Source: Vagococcus luciliae
GTDB taxonomy: Bacteria > Bacillota > Bacilli > Lactobacillales > Vagococcaceae
DNA: 64,000 bases
Assembly: GCF_024637875.1 (NCBI RefSeq)
Contig: NZ_CP102451.1
Span: 2,049,001-2,113,000 of the forward strand
Direction: 5' to 3'
The translations under genes were made by a program, and so were the position numbers. Position 1 is the first letter of the stretch. Each line of letters opens with the position of its first letter. Below are positions 20,456-30,252 of the stretch, in pieces. The notes beneath the pieces are model-generated. The model did not search any database. It had not been told where the DNA came from and saw nothing but the letters and a program-made list of their open reading frames with translations.

Positions 20456-20921
20456 TTTCTAAAACGTTTTTTTCCAATGATTCTCGGTAAGTGTGAATTT
20501 TTTTTCGTACAACGTCATTACTGATACCTAATATCTGTGTTGCTAAAAGCCCTGCGTTTTTAGCACCTGACTTACCAATAGCTGTCGTTGCTACTGGTAT
20601 ACCACCCGGCATTTGAACAATAGACAACAATGAGTCCATGCCTTTTAGTGTTCTTGACTCTACTGGTACACCAATAACTGGCAAGGTTGTTAAAGCTGCC
20701 ACCATACCAGGCAAATGCGCTGCACCACCTGCTCCAGCAATAATAACCTTGTAGCCTTTTTTCTCAGCTTCTTTAGAAAAAGCGAACATTAATTCAGGAG
20801 TACGATGAGCAGATACAATTTTTTTATCAAAAGATATACCAAAATCATCTAATACGTCACATGCTTCCTTCATCGTTTTCCAATCAGATATACTACCCAT
20901 TATAACAGCAACATCACTCAT
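20436..20921 (-). CDS. purE: N5-CAIR mutase PurE
   Basis: A 161-residue class I PurE. It shows VAVIMGSISDWKTMKEA, VSAHRTPELM (catalytic His) and IAGAGGAAHLPGMVAALTTLPVIGVP. It acts directly after PurK. It is the first gene of the purE-K-B unit and has a near-perfect promoter 30 bases upstream. Confidence 0.97.
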   Translation of the reverse strand: MSDVAVIMGSISDWKTMKEACDVLDDFGISFDKKIVSAHRTPELMFAFSKEAEKKGYKVIIAGAGGAAHLPGMVAALTTLPVIGVPVESRTLKGMDSLLSIVQMPGGIPVATTAIGKSGAKNAGLLATQILGISNDVVRKKIHTYRESLEKNVLESGEQFD

Positions 20922-20950
20922 AATGATTCTCCATTTCTCTCTTTTTTATC

Positions 20951-20979
20951 ATTGTAACAAGTGATATTTCTACTGTCAA
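20951..20979 (-). promoter_or_regulatory. purEKB promoter
   Basis: On the minus strand: perfect TTGACA (20974-20979), a 17-nt spacer and TACAAT (20951-20956). It lies between the stop of the FGGY kinase gene and purE. The leader is about 20 nt. Confidence 0.87.
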
Positions 20980-20994
20980 AATTATACGTAGATT

Positions 20995-22401
20995 TTAATT
21001 GTTTTTTTTAATAAAGTTCGTGTTTAACTCTTTTTTGAATAATTCATAGCTCTTGGTATACAGCTGATGATTATCTTCTGTATAAAACGTACGTCGATGA
21101 TCTGATAATAAATGTGTTTTTACTGGATTTATCAAACTCACTGCACCAAAATTAGGCTCATTATAGATTGATTGGACTATGTTTTGACCAAATATATCGG
21201 CTGTCATCATAGACAATAGTTCATTCGAGAAGAATCCACCATTAATTGTAATTTCTCTTGGTTCTAATTCAACAAGTTCACTGATATAACGTAAATTATA
21301 TAATATTCCCTCAACTAAGCTTCTTACTAAATGATATTTTGTGTGTTTAAGACTTAATCCTATATATTGACCTTGTGGTGTTGCTTGCCAGATTGGTGCT
21401 CTTTCACCAGTTAAGTATGGGAAAAATAATAAGCCATCACTTCCGACTGGAGCTTTTTCTAAAGCATCATTTAAGTTTTGATAAATGGATTCTCCGTTAA
21501 AAAATACTTCTTCCGCCCAGGACATAATTTGACCACCATTATTAGTTGCTCCACCAACAACCCAATAAGTATCATTTAAGTAATAACAAAATGTTTGGCC
21601 AGTTTCATCTAATTCAATTTTTTTAGATAATTTTCTAACTGCTCCACTAGTTCCTATCGTAATAGTATTTAATGTGCCATTAGCAACATAACTAGCGTAA
21701 CTAGCTAAGCAACCATCACTTGCTCCAATGTAAACGGGTATATTAGGTGTTAAAAACATGTCGTCTGCAATTTTTTCTAAAAGAGGGGCTGAATAATTAG
21801 TATCCACAAGTGATGCTAATAAGGATACCCCAATCCCTACTTTTTGTAGTATCTCTTTATCCCATTTTTTTTCATGAATATTAAATAATCCTGTTGCTGA
21901 AGCAATGGAATAATCCACCACAAACTCCCCTGTTAATTGCTCCATTAAGTAGTCTTTCATTCCTACCCAACGAGTGACATCTTTAAACCATTTTTCTTTT
22001 TGAAAATGTCCAATTTTAGCAAAGGGAGACATTTCATGAATTGGCGTTCCAGTTTTTCTATAATATTTTAAATAGTCTTTTTCTAATTTTATGTCGTCAA
22101 TAAATGGTTTACTCTGAGTATCTAACCAAATATACATCTCCTCATCTTTTCCCTCAACAATTGGCATGATTCCATGCATCGCTGTTGTTAACACAAGCGA
22201 ATCTATTTGATACCCTTTTTGCGTCAACGAGCGTACACCTCTTACAATTTGACGATAAATATGTACTGGACTTTGGTATACTTTATTTCCTCTACCTGTA
22301 TAAGTCTCTATAGGTAAGCATAATTGCTCAATAATAATATCTTTTTCAAAAATTTGTAATTTTATATTTGTTGTTCCAACATCAATAGCTAAAGGATACA
22401 T
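20995..22401 (-). CDS. FGGY-family carbohydrate kinase, gluconokinase type
   Basis: A 468-residue sugar kinase. The N-terminal phosphate-binding motif is LAIDVGTTNIKLQIF. The segment GTPIHEMSPFAKI is characteristic of gluconokinases in the FGGY family, and ITIGTSGAVRK and GLLFFPYLTGERAP are the second-domain motifs. It would phosphorylate gluconate or a related sugar acid. No gluconate permease or dehydrogenase is nearby. It stands between the SARP-type regulator and purE, in the same orientation, and its last codons contain the purEKB PurBox-like site. Substrate is inferred only. Confidence 0.8.
   Translation of the reverse strand: MYPLAIDVGTTNIKLQIFEKDIIIEQLCLPIETYTGRGNKVYQSPVHIYRQIVRGVRSLTQKGYQIDSLVLTTAMHGIMPIVEGKDEEMYIWLDTQSKPFIDDIKLEKDYLKYYRKTGTPIHEMSPFAKIGHFQKEKWFKDVTRWVGMKDYLMEQLTGEFVVDYSIASATGLFNIHEKKWDKEILQKVGIGVSLLASLVDTNYSAPLLEKIADDMFLTPNIPVYIGASDGCLASYASYVANGTLNTITIGTSGAVRKLSKKIELDETGQTFCYYLNDTYWVVGGATNNGGQIMSWAEEVFFNGESIYQNLNDALEKAPVGSDGLLFFPYLTGERAPIWQATPQGQYIGLSLKHTKYHLVRSLVEGILYNLRYISELVELEPREITINGGFFSNELLSMMTADIFGQNIVQSIYNEPNFGAVSLINPVKTHLLSDHRRTFYTEDNHQLYTKSYELFKKELNTNFIKKNN
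21013..21025 (-). promoter_or_regulatory. PurBox-like site upstream of purE, inside the kinase gene
   Basis: AAACACGAACTTT matches AWWWCCGAACWWT at 11 of 13 positions, keeping the CGAAC core. Its central G is 40 bp upstream of the first base of the -35, within one base of the purC arrangement. It falls inside the last codons of the upstream kinase gene. Confidence 0.6.
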
Positions 22402-22483
22402 GATATATCCACCCTTCTTTTTCGTTATGCTTTTATTTTAACATCATTTTCTCACTTTCACTAAGTTTCTTAAATGATAAAAT

Positions 22484-22523
22484 AAAAAAACCTATTTTTT
22501 GACTTCCATTCAAAAAATAGGTT
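22484..22523 (-). terminator. Terminator after the SARP-type regulator
   Basis: A perfect 14-bp stem (22489-22502 with 22510-22523, 7-nt loop) followed on the minus strand by a run of T. It lies just after the regulator stop codon at 22530 and insulates the kinase gene. Confidence 0.9.
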
Positions 22524-22529
22524 GATTCA

Positions 22530-25500
22530 TTAATAATAATTTATAGTCTTTAATTGATTGATTTCATAAGCATCTTGATAAACATTTAAATAACTACAAA
22601 TTTCTTCAATCGACAAAACATCTTCCAAATCATCATGATGATACTGATGATAGTTCATATATTTAGCATACTCTATCATCCCAATATCTCGGCAATTTCC
22701 CATGTGTTTAGCATGTTTTTCTCCTTGAGTCAGATAAAATTGTGCCTTTTGAACGTGATTTTTTTGTGCATATAAAATAGACAAGTAAGCATCAAGTTTT
22801 GCACGTTTCCAATAGAAATTTAAACTTGAAAAAATTTCCTCTGCTTTTAAGAAATAAATTTCTGCTTCATCATAATTTTCTAGCGCAAACAAAGCAACTC
22901 CCTCATTAATATAAAATATTGTTAAACTAGAGAGAGCTTTATTGCTTTGACATAAGCAAATGGCTTTTTCAAACATCTCAACCGCTTCTTTATACTCACC
23001 TGAGTTCATTCGGATTTCTCCCAAGTAGTTGTAAGCTGCCGCGATGCTTACTGAATATTTTTTGCTAATCTCTTCTGTTAGCATAAACGTGTTAATGGAC
23101 TCTTGCAATAATTTTTCGGCAACCGTATTATTGCCACTCATCATATGGTACAGTCCTTTTAACCTAAGTAAAATACCAATTGATTGATGATTGTTTTCTC
23201 TAATGGATAAATCTAGTGCAAGCTCGATATAATAAATCATCTCTTTTGGCTCATTTATTTGAATATAATAATAAATCATTTGCTTATAGCCGTTTAATAA
23301 ATACGCTTGCTCATTCAACTCTTTTGCTCGATGTAACACACTTTGGATGTTGGATACTCCTCTATCATACTCACCATATTTAATTAAAAATCGCCCTTCA
23401 AGATATAAGTATTGTAACTGCAACAAATTGTATAAATCAGTCTGTTTTTCTTCTTGACTTAATTGAGATAAACGCTGATTAATTTTTTCAAATTGTTCGG
23501 TTGCCCACTCTTTGTTAAAACTAAATGGATCAACACCATACTGTCCTTCTACTGGAAATAGCTCATGATAAAAGCCTAAATACCCTTCAAAATATTTAAG
23601 ACGATACTTTAATCCTTTTAATTCATCTTTCCCATGTTTATAGTGATAAGCAATCGTATCATATTGCAATATATCATTACCACCAGGTTTTAATTGTGAT
23701 TCTAGAAATTCTGCAATACGGTGATGTAAGACTCTTTTTTTTGCCAACGATTGTGTCATATAAACAAATTCTCTTAACTTCACATGAGTAAAACTTGTCG
23801 CAATCTTATCACGAACCACTTTTTCTACCAAAATATTTTTAGAGACCAGTCGTTCAATCATTGCCACAATATCATAGCTTGATTTATCTGTTAAAAAAAC
23901 CAAACTATCAATTAAGGCATAATCATAAAAATAAGAGATAATAGATACTAATTCTTGCTCTTCTTCTGATAAATATAAGAAACGGTTGCGTAAAGCATCT
24001 TTCATCTTAACAGTCATCGTATTCAAATTCGTGTTACTTTTTAATAGAGAGACATATTCGATTAAAAAGAATAAATTTCCCTCTGTATGTTGATAAACAT
24101 TGTCAACAATCGTAGTGGTCACATCAACATCAGGTAATTTTTTCCGAATAAATCCATCTGTTTCTTCATAAGAAAATGGCTCCAAATTAATAACAGCTAA
24201 TTTTCCACTTTGCTTCAATGTATTGATAAACTTATCAAGTGGGTATCTCTCAACGCTTCGTGCTGACATCAAAAACATCGCATTTGTGTGACAATGAAGC
24301 ATCACAGTTGTTAGTAAATCTAAACTCGATTCATCCATCCACTGTATGTCGTCAAATAAAAAAACTAATTGTTTCTGTTCTGACAACTTGTTAATCGCCT
24401 CAATCATCAGATCTGACAACATTTTTTCCTTGTAAGGTTCCGTATCACTATGGGAAATCACATCTAAAAAAGGTTGGGTGAAATTGGGAAAAACTTTTCG
24501 AATAACTTTTTGCCAAAGTATGGGGTCAATTAATTCTTGTTCTTCAATCATTTCGCTCAACTGATCAATTATTTTTTTCCATGGACGCAATAAATGTTTT
24601 TCTTCTGCTTGATAGCACTGAGTTTCAATCACTTTAAACTCATCTTCTACACTATCAATCGCTCGATTAATTAAGGCACTTTTCCCTATCCCAGCTTCTC
24701 CTCTAACCACTACTGATTGATAAGCGTGATGTCGTTTAAACGCTGCAAAGTTAACTGATAATTGTTGCAACTCACCTGAACGCCCGTAAAATAATGAAGA
24801 AAAGCGTTGATTTTTCGTAGTATTTTCAGAAACAATTTTCTCAAGAGAAGCATCATAAATTGCTTTTGTCTGTTTATTAGGCGTCACCCCTAATTCTGAC
24901 TTCAAAAGATTAGATAATTTATGATACACATCGACTACTTTATTATCTCGTCCTTGTTGTTGATAAAACGTCATTAAATATTGGTAATTAATTTCATTAA
25001 ATTCATCAATAAACATTAACTGTTCAATGGTTTCTTCTACATGTTCATTAATTCCTTCGGCTATGTCTTTTTTAATTCGTCGATGCACTGTCTCAATAAA
25101 TTTTTTTTCATAAAAACTTTTCATACGAACAACCCAAAAGTCAAATCCTTCACATTCTTTTAGATAAAATCCCTTTAAAAACTCGCCTTTATAAAGGTAA
25201 TAATATGTTTCAGAATCTTGTGTAAATTGTTCCACATCACTGGTTAAATTGATTGAATCATTCAACATCAATATTGATTTATTAGGAGAAATAATAAGCT
25301 CCATTCCTAAACTTTTATTGGCTTGATAGATAGCATTTCTCAAGTTTTTTTTAGCATTTTTATCACTTTTATCTGGCCACAACAAACCAGACAATTCATC
25401 TCGGCTAACTGTTTTATTGATTAATAAGTAATAAAGCATCGCATTAATTTTAGAAAAAGAAAACAACACTATCTCACCATTCAAACTGACTTCTGGTGTT

Positions 25501-25532
25501 CCAAACAATCGACAATTCAAATAATTCCCCAT
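22530..25532 (-). CDS. Large SARP-type regulator (winged helix-BTAD-AAA-TPR)
   Basis: A 1000-residue multidomain transcription factor. Residues 1-95 resemble the OmpR/PhoB winged helix as found in SARP proteins (CRLFGTPEVSLNGE, SRDELSGLLWPDKSDKNAKKNL). Residues about 100-235 match the bacterial transcriptional activation domain, ending in LKSELGVTPNKQTKAIYDA. Residues about 250-500 are a STAND-like ATPase with Walker A (RGEAGIGKSA, about 277-286) and Walker B (LVFLFDDIQWMD, about 389-400). The C-terminal 350 residues are helical repeats of the TPR type (YNYLGEIRMNSGEYKEAVEMFEKA). Such proteins are common in Actinobacteria. It lies directly downstream of hutU and upstream of a gluconokinase-like gene; its targets are unknown. 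Confidence 0.85.
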   Translation of the reverse strand: MGNYLNCRLFGTPEVSLNGEIVLFSFSKINAMLYYLLINKTVSRDELSGLLWPDKSDKNAKKNLRNAIYQANKSLGMELIISPNKSILMLNDSINLTSDVEQFTQDSETYYYLYKGEFLKGFYLKECEGFDFWVVRMKSFYEKKFIETVHRRIKKDIAEGINEHVEETIEQLMFIDEFNEINYQYLMTFYQQQGRDNKVVDVYHKLSNLLKSELGVTPNKQTKAIYDASLEKIVSENTTKNQRFSSLFYGRSGELQQLSVNFAAFKRHHAYQSVVVRGEAGIGKSALINRAIDSVEDEFKVIETQCYQAEEKHLLRPWKKIIDQLSEMIEEQELIDPILWQKVIRKVFPNFTQPFLDVISHSDTEPYKEKMLSDLMIEAINKLSEQKQLVFLFDDIQWMDESSLDLLTTVMLHCHTNAMFLMSARSVERYPLDKFINTLKQSGKLAVINLEPFSYEETDGFIRKKLPDVDVTTTIVDNVYQHTEGNLFFLIEYVSLLKSNTNLNTMTVKMKDALRNRFLYLSEEEQELVSIISYFYDYALIDSLVFLTDKSSYDIVAMIERLVSKNILVEKVVRDKIATSFTHVKLREFVYMTQSLAKKRVLHHRIAEFLESQLKPGGNDILQYDTIAYHYKHGKDELKGLKYRLKYFEGYLGFYHELFPVEGQYGVDPFSFNKEWATEQFEKINQRLSQLSQEEKQTDLYNLLQLQYLYLEGRFLIKYGEYDRGVSNIQSVLHRAKELNEQAYLLNGYKQMIYYYIQINEPKEMIYYIELALDLSIRENNHQSIGILLRLKGLYHMMSGNNTVAEKLLQESINTFMLTEEISKKYSVSIAAAYNYLGEIRMNSGEYKEAVEMFEKAICLCQSNKALSSLTIFYINEGVALFALENYDEAEIYFLKAEEIFSSLNFYWKRAKLDAYLSILYAQKNHVQKAQFYLTQGEKHAKHMGNCRDIGMIEYAKYMNYHQYHHDDLEDVLSIEEICSYLNVYQDAYEINQLKTINYY

Positions 25533-25666
25533 ACTTTAAAACGCTCCCTACTATTATCATTCTTACCTTTGTCTGTATAAAAAAAGACACACATAATACA
25601 TCTTCAATATAATTATACTATTTTATAACATTAAAAGAAATCGTTTTCCAAATAAACAATAACAGA

Positions 25667-25697
25667 TAAAAAAACCTTCACAATTTTCGTGTGAAGG
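25667..25697 (-). terminator. Terminator after hutU
   Basis: On the minus strand CCTTCACA, a 7-nt loop and TGTGAAGG are followed by a T run. It lies 37 bases after the hutU stop, so hutU appears to be monocistronic and the regulator downstream has its own transcript. Confidence 0.85.
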
Positions 25698-25733
25698 CTA
25701 TTAGAAATTTGGATAGGAAGTCCACTCTAATCG

Positions 25734-27758
25734 TTATTTAAATAATTCGCTTACAGCTGATTTCACTTTTTGATCATCAGCTAAGTATGGAATCGTGATA
25801 TGGTCTGAACCTTTTCTCATTTCATTGTATTCCATTGACGTTTCGATTGCATGGTCATTTCTTGCCCAACTACGACGAGCCACGCCACCCATAGTGTCCC
25901 ATGCAATAGCAGATTTAATGATGTCATCTGTCAATTCAGATCCATCTAATACTAAACCAAATCCACCATTAATAGATTTACCAATACCAACACCACCACC
26001 GTTATGTAGTGCGATTAAACTCATACCACGAGCAGCATTTCCTGCATAACATTGTGTTGCCATGTCAGCTGTCACGTTACTTCCGTCTTTAATATTTGAT
26101 GTTTCACGGAATGGAGAGTCAGTTCCTGATACGTCATGATGATCACGACCAATCATAACAGGACCAATTTCACCACGGCGAACCATTTCATTAAATTTAA
26201 GGGCAATATTAACTCGACCCATAGCATCTTGATAAAGAATACGAGCTTCTGTCCCAACCACTAATTTGTTATCTTCAGCGTCACGAATCCAGTTATAGTT
26301 ATCACGATCTTGATAACGACGAGTTGGATCAATAACTTCCATAGCGGCTCTATCAGTCGCCATTAAATCTTCATGCTTACGTGATAAACATACCCATCTA
26401 AATGGACCATAACCATAGTCAAATAACATAGGTCCCATAATATCTTCTACATATGATGGCCAGATAAATCCATCTTTATCGTCCACACCATTTTTAGAAA
26501 TTTCTTTAATTCCTGTATCGTAGATAGCTTTCATAAATGAGTTACCGTAATCAAAGAAGTAAGTTCCTTTGCTTGTTAATGATTTGATCACGTTAAAGTG
26601 ACGTTCTAATGTATCATCAATCATTTTTCTAAATGTATCTTGATCTTCAGCAAGCAAACGAGTTCTTTCTTCAAATGTGATACCTACTGGACAATATCCA
26701 CCTTCATACACATTGTGACAAGAAGTTTGATCTGATAATAAATCAACATGGATATCATGTTGGTCAACATATTCAAGTAAGTCAACAATATTACCGTGAT
26801 AAGCAATAGATGTTGAATCTTTATTGTCTAAATATTCTTTTGCTAATGTCATTGTTTCTTCTGGCGTTTCAGTCACATGACTAATCCAACCTTGTTCTAG
26901 ACGAGTGTCGATACGAGAGCGATCAACTTCTGCTACGATTGTCACTGATTTAGCAATTTCACCAGCTTTACCTTGAGCCCCACTCATACCACCTAAACCA
27001 GATGTTATAAATAATTTTCCAGTTAAATCACCATCATCTGGAATCCCTAATTTCAAACGACCAGCATTTAATAATGTATTAAATGTTCCGTGAACAATTC
27101 CTTGAGGACCAATGTACATCCATCCTCCAGCAGTCATTTGACCATAGTTTGTTACACCCATTTGTTCTGCGATTTCCCAATCATGAATGTTATCATACTC
27201 ACCAACAAGTAAACCATTTGTAATGATAACTCTTGGTGCATCTTTTTTAGAAGCAAATAACCCTAATGGATGACCTGATTCAAGAACTAACGTTTGTTCA
27301 TCTGTCATCTCTTCTAAGTAACGTTTAATTAATTGATATTGCATCCAGTTTGAACAGACTTGACCTGTTTCACCGTAAGTTACTAATTCGTAAGGATATA
27401 ATGCAATGTCAAAGTCTAAGTTATTATCAATCATCACTTGCATTGCCTTAGCTGCGGTACATTTTCCTTTGTACTCATCTATTGGTTTACCATAGATACG
27501 TTCTTTTGGATACCAACGATAGCCATAAATACGACCTCTTGTTTTTAATTCTTCTAAGAATTCTGGAATCACTTGATCATGAAATTGTTCTGGTACATAA
27601 CGAAGCGCATTTTTTAATGCCAATTCAGTTTGTGCTTCAGTTAAACGAAATCCTCTATCTGGGGCACGACGAATGCCTTCTTCAAATTTCGGCATATCTG
27701 GTAACACATCTGGCAATTTAATCGTCATTGCTTTACTAATATCAGTATTTTTAATCAT
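25734..27758 (-). CDS. hutU: Urocanate hydratase HutU (long form)
   Basis: A 674-residue enzyme converting urocanate to imidazolone propionate with NAD as tightly bound cofactor, the second step of histidine degradation. Family motifs include YGQMTAGGWMYIGPQGIVHGTFNT, FITSGLGGMSGAQGKA, SDQTSCHNVYEGGYCPVG (conserved Cys) and IGRDHHDVSGTDSPF. It is about 120 residues longer than the classical Bacillus/Pseudomonas HutU (about 550), as in the long urocanate hydratase subclass seen in some anaerobes and Firmicutes. It is divergent from hutI across a 247-bp region. Confidence 0.94.
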   Translation of the reverse strand: MIKNTDISKAMTIKLPDVLPDMPKFEEGIRRAPDRGFRLTEAQTELALKNALRYVPEQFHDQVIPEFLEELKTRGRIYGYRWYPKERIYGKPIDEYKGKCTAAKAMQVMIDNNLDFDIALYPYELVTYGETGQVCSNWMQYQLIKRYLEEMTDEQTLVLESGHPLGLFASKKDAPRVIITNGLLVGEYDNIHDWEIAEQMGVTNYGQMTAGGWMYIGPQGIVHGTFNTLLNAGRLKLGIPDDGDLTGKLFITSGLGGMSGAQGKAGEIAKSVTIVAEVDRSRIDTRLEQGWISHVTETPEETMTLAKEYLDNKDSTSIAYHGNIVDLLEYVDQHDIHVDLLSDQTSCHNVYEGGYCPVGITFEERTRLLAEDQDTFRKMIDDTLERHFNVIKSLTSKGTYFFDYGNSFMKAIYDTGIKEISKNGVDDKDGFIWPSYVEDIMGPMLFDYGYGPFRWVCLSRKHEDLMATDRAAMEVIDPTRRYQDRDNYNWIRDAEDNKLVVGTEARILYQDAMGRVNIALKFNEMVRRGEIGPVMIGRDHHDVSGTDSPFRETSNIKDGSNVTADMATQCYAGNAARGMSLIALHNGGGVGIGKSINGGFGLVLDGSELTDDIIKSAIAWDTMGGVARRSWARNDHAIETSMEYNEMRKGSDHITIPYLADDQKVKSAVSELFK

Positions 27759-27851
27759 TGTTACTTCCTCCTTAGTTTATCTTGAGTTACTTATCTCTTT
27801 TCCTGTAGACATAAGTGAATGAATCATTAAGTTATGGCCTTAGTTTATCCT

Positions 27852-27869
27852 CCCATAGTCTATTATGGG
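27852..27869. promoter_or_regulatory. Dyad CCCATA-N6-TATGGG in the hutU/hutI control region
   Basis: A perfect 6+6 inverted repeat. On the minus strand it overlaps TTGACC (27868-27873), which could be the -35 of hutU with GATAAA 18 bp further on. The position suits an operator for a dimeric regulator. The promoter elements are weak, so this is tentative. Confidence 0.45.
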
Positions 27870-28005
27870 TCAATTCACATCAAAAAGTCTCTTTTTTTCT
27901 CTTTTTTTTCTAAACAATTTTTTTTGACCCTTTTTAGATGATACAAGACTACATTATATTCATTAAATGGTTATAATTAGTGTAAGAATAAAAGGAGGAA
28001 TATTC

Positions 28006-29271
28006 ATGAGAGCAGATAAACTATTAGTACACTTTAGTCAAATTTTTTCACCGATAGATAAACAACGAGCATTAAAGGGAGCAGAAATGTCTGAAGCAAC
28101 CATTATTGAAGATGGTTACATTGCCATTAAAAATGGTAAAATTTTAAAAATTGGTAGTGGGACTCCTGACGAATCTCTAATAGGTGATCATACAAAAATT
28201 CATGATTATACTGGAAAACTTGCAACACCAGGATTGATTGATTGCCATACACACTTAGTTTATGGTGGCAGTCGTGAAAATGAATTTGCCAAAAAATTAA
28301 ATGGTGTCTCTTACCTAGATATCTTAAAAGAAGGTGGCGGTATTTTAAGTACTGTACGCTCAACAAAGAGTGCTTCTTTTGACACGCTTTATAATAAATC
28401 AAGTCATTTATTAGATGAAATGTTAATCCATGGTGTGACAACAGTCGAAGCAAAAAGTGGATATGGTCTTGATTGGGAAACAGAAAAAAGACAAATGGAA
28501 GTAGTCAAAGAACTCAACCACACACACCCTATTGATTTAGTATCTACTTTTATGGCTGCACATGCTATTCCAGAAGAATTTAATGGTGATGGTGATGCAT
28601 TTATTGACCAAATCATCAGTGAGATGTTACCAAAAGTAAAAGAAGAGAAATTAGCTGATTTTTGTGATATCTTCTGTGAAACTGGTGTATTTACAGCAGA
28701 ACAATCACGTAAATTGCTACAAGCTGCAAAAGATTTAGACTTTAAATTACGAATTCATGCTGATGAAATTGATTCAATCGGTGGCGTAGACGTTGCAGCT
28801 GAACTTGAAACAGTGAGTGCGGAACATTTAATGGCTGCTACTGATGAAGGGATTAAAAAAATGAGTGAATCAGGTGTTATTGGTAACTTATTACCAGGAA
28901 CAACATTCAGTTTAATGGCGGATACTTACGCCCCAGCTAAAAAAATGTTAGATGCTGGTATGGCAATTACATTGTCTACTGACTCAAACCCTGGAAGCTG
29001 TCCAACAGCAAACATTCAATTTATTATGCAACTTGGTTGTTTCAAAATGCATTTAACACCAATACAAGTATTTAATGCTGTGACAATCAATGCTGCTTAC
29101 TCAGTTGGTTTAGGGGAATCAATCGGAAGTTTCACAGAAGGAAAACGTGCTGACATTGCCGTATTTGATGCTCCAAATATTGATTATCCATTGTATTTCT
29201 TTGCAACAAACTTAGTCAAAGATGTTTATAAAAATGGAGAATTGGTTTCAAAAAATCGTCAACTTGTATAA
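28006..29271 (+). CDS. hutI: Imidazolonepropionase HutI
   Basis: A 421-residue amidohydrolase opening the imidazolone ring to give N-formimino-glutamate, step 3 of histidine degradation. Metal ligands are seen in [14 protein letters not shown] and [12 protein letters not shown], with the [11 protein letters not shown] loop near the C-terminus. The ATG at 28006 has AAAGGAGGA at good spacing; the frame is open 13 codons further upstream but without a ribosome site there. It is the only hut gene on the plus strand. Confidence 0.96.
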   Translation: MRADKLLVHFSQIFSPIDKQRALKGAEMSEATIIEDGYIAIKNGKILKIGSGTPDESLIGDHTKIHDYTGKLATPGLIDCHTHLVYGGSRENEFAKKLNGVSYLDILKEGGGILSTVRSTKSASFDTLYNKSSHLLDEMLIHGVTTVEAKSGYGLDWETEKRQMEVVKELNHTHPIDLVSTFMAAHAIPEEFNGDGDAFIDQIISEMLPKVKEEKLADFCDIFCETGVFTAEQSRKLLQAAKDLDFKLRIHADEIDSIGGVDVAAELETVSAEHLMAATDEGIKKMSESGVIGNLLPGTTFSLMADTYAPAKKMLDAGMAITLSTDSNPGSCPTANIQFIMQLGCFKMHLTPIQVFNAVTINAAYSVGLGESIGSFTEGKRADIAVFDAPNIDYPLYFFATNLVKDVYKNGELVSKNRQLV

Positions 29272-29307
29272 GTCTTATTTTTACCTGTCATGTGAAAATG
29301 AGTTTAT

Positions 29308-29341
29308 AAAAAGCCACCTAGCAAATCGCTAAGTGGCTTTT
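29308..29341. terminator. Bidirectional terminator between hutI and yitT
   Basis: AAAAGCCACCTAGC and GCTAAGTGGCTTTT form a stem with one mismatch around a short AAATC loop, with A/T tracts on both sides. It serves the two convergent genes. Confidence 0.88.
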
Positions 29342-29349
29342 CTATTTAT

Positions 29350-30228
29350 TTAAAATTCAAAATCATCAAATTTTCCAATTGTGTGGACATTTTCTGAGAT
29401 ACTAACAAAGGCCTCGTTATCCGCTTCTTTGATTGCTTCTTCCAATAGTGGCATTTCATAGCGCGTAATAACCGTCAAAAGAACTACTTTTTCACGATGA
29501 TCATACGCCCCTTCTGCTTCATTTAAAATTGTCACACCTCTAAGCAAACGAACTTTGAGTTCTGCAATCACTTTTTCAGGTTGTCTAGTAATAATTAATG
29601 CTTGCATTTTTTGTTGTTTGGTAAAAATAAAATCTGTTACTTTACCACTTACAATGATAGATAGCAAACTATAAAATGCATATGGAAAACCAAATAAGTA
29701 ACCTGCTGCTAACACAATAAGTCCATTAATAATCATTGAAATAGAGCCTATACTACGACCAGTTTTACGTCGAATAGCAATGATTCCAATATCCAATCCA
29801 CCTGTAGCAATACCATTTTTTAGTGCTAACCCTAAGGAACTACCACCTATTGCCCCACCAAACAGTGCACAGATAATTGGGTCTTTTGTCAAAACAATTT
29901 CAGGTACAATACTGATAGCAATAGAAGCTGCTGTAACACTTAATAAAGTAAAAATAACAATTTCTTTATTCATTTTTTTCCAACCATATAATAAAAAAGG
30001 TAAGTTCAATAAATAATAAATGACAGAGATAGATAAACTTATACCAAACCATTTTTCAACAACCGTATTTATAATCTGTGAAAATCCAGTAATTCCTCCA
30101 GTATAAATAGAGGCCGGGTGCCAAAACATATTAAGTGCAATCGCATATAACAATGCATACAAGAAAATAACCGTTAGTTTACGCGTATAATCAGCAATAG
30201 AGTTGGAGTCTTTGTTAAACTGTTTCAT
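29350..30228 (-). CDS. YitT family membrane protein (DUF2179)
   Basis: A 292-residue integral membrane protein. About five hydrophobic segments (FLYALLYAIALNMFW, ISVIYYLLNLPFLLYGW, IINGLIVLAAGYLF and others) are followed by a soluble C-terminal DUF2179 domain (MQALIITRQPEKVIAELKVRLLRGVTILNEAEGAY). Such proteins are widespread in Firmicutes; their function is not established. It follows hisS by 24 bases and may be cotranscribed with it. Confidence 0.9.
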   Translation of the reverse strand: MKQFNKDSNSIADYTRKLTVIFLYALLYAIALNMFWHPASIYTGGITGFSQIINTVVEKWFGISLSISVIYYLLNLPFLLYGWKKMNKEIVIFTLLSVTAASIAISIVPEIVLTKDPIICALFGGAIGGSSLGLALKNGIATGGLDIGIIAIRRKTGRSIGSISMIINGLIVLAAGYLFGFPYAFYSLLSIIVSGKVTDFIFTKQQKMQALIITRQPEKVIAELKVRLLRGVTILNEAEGAYDHREKVVLLTVITRYEMPLLEEAIKEADNEAFVSISENVHTIGKFDDFEF

Positions 30229-30252
30229 GATAAGCCTCCTCCAAAACCTCTT

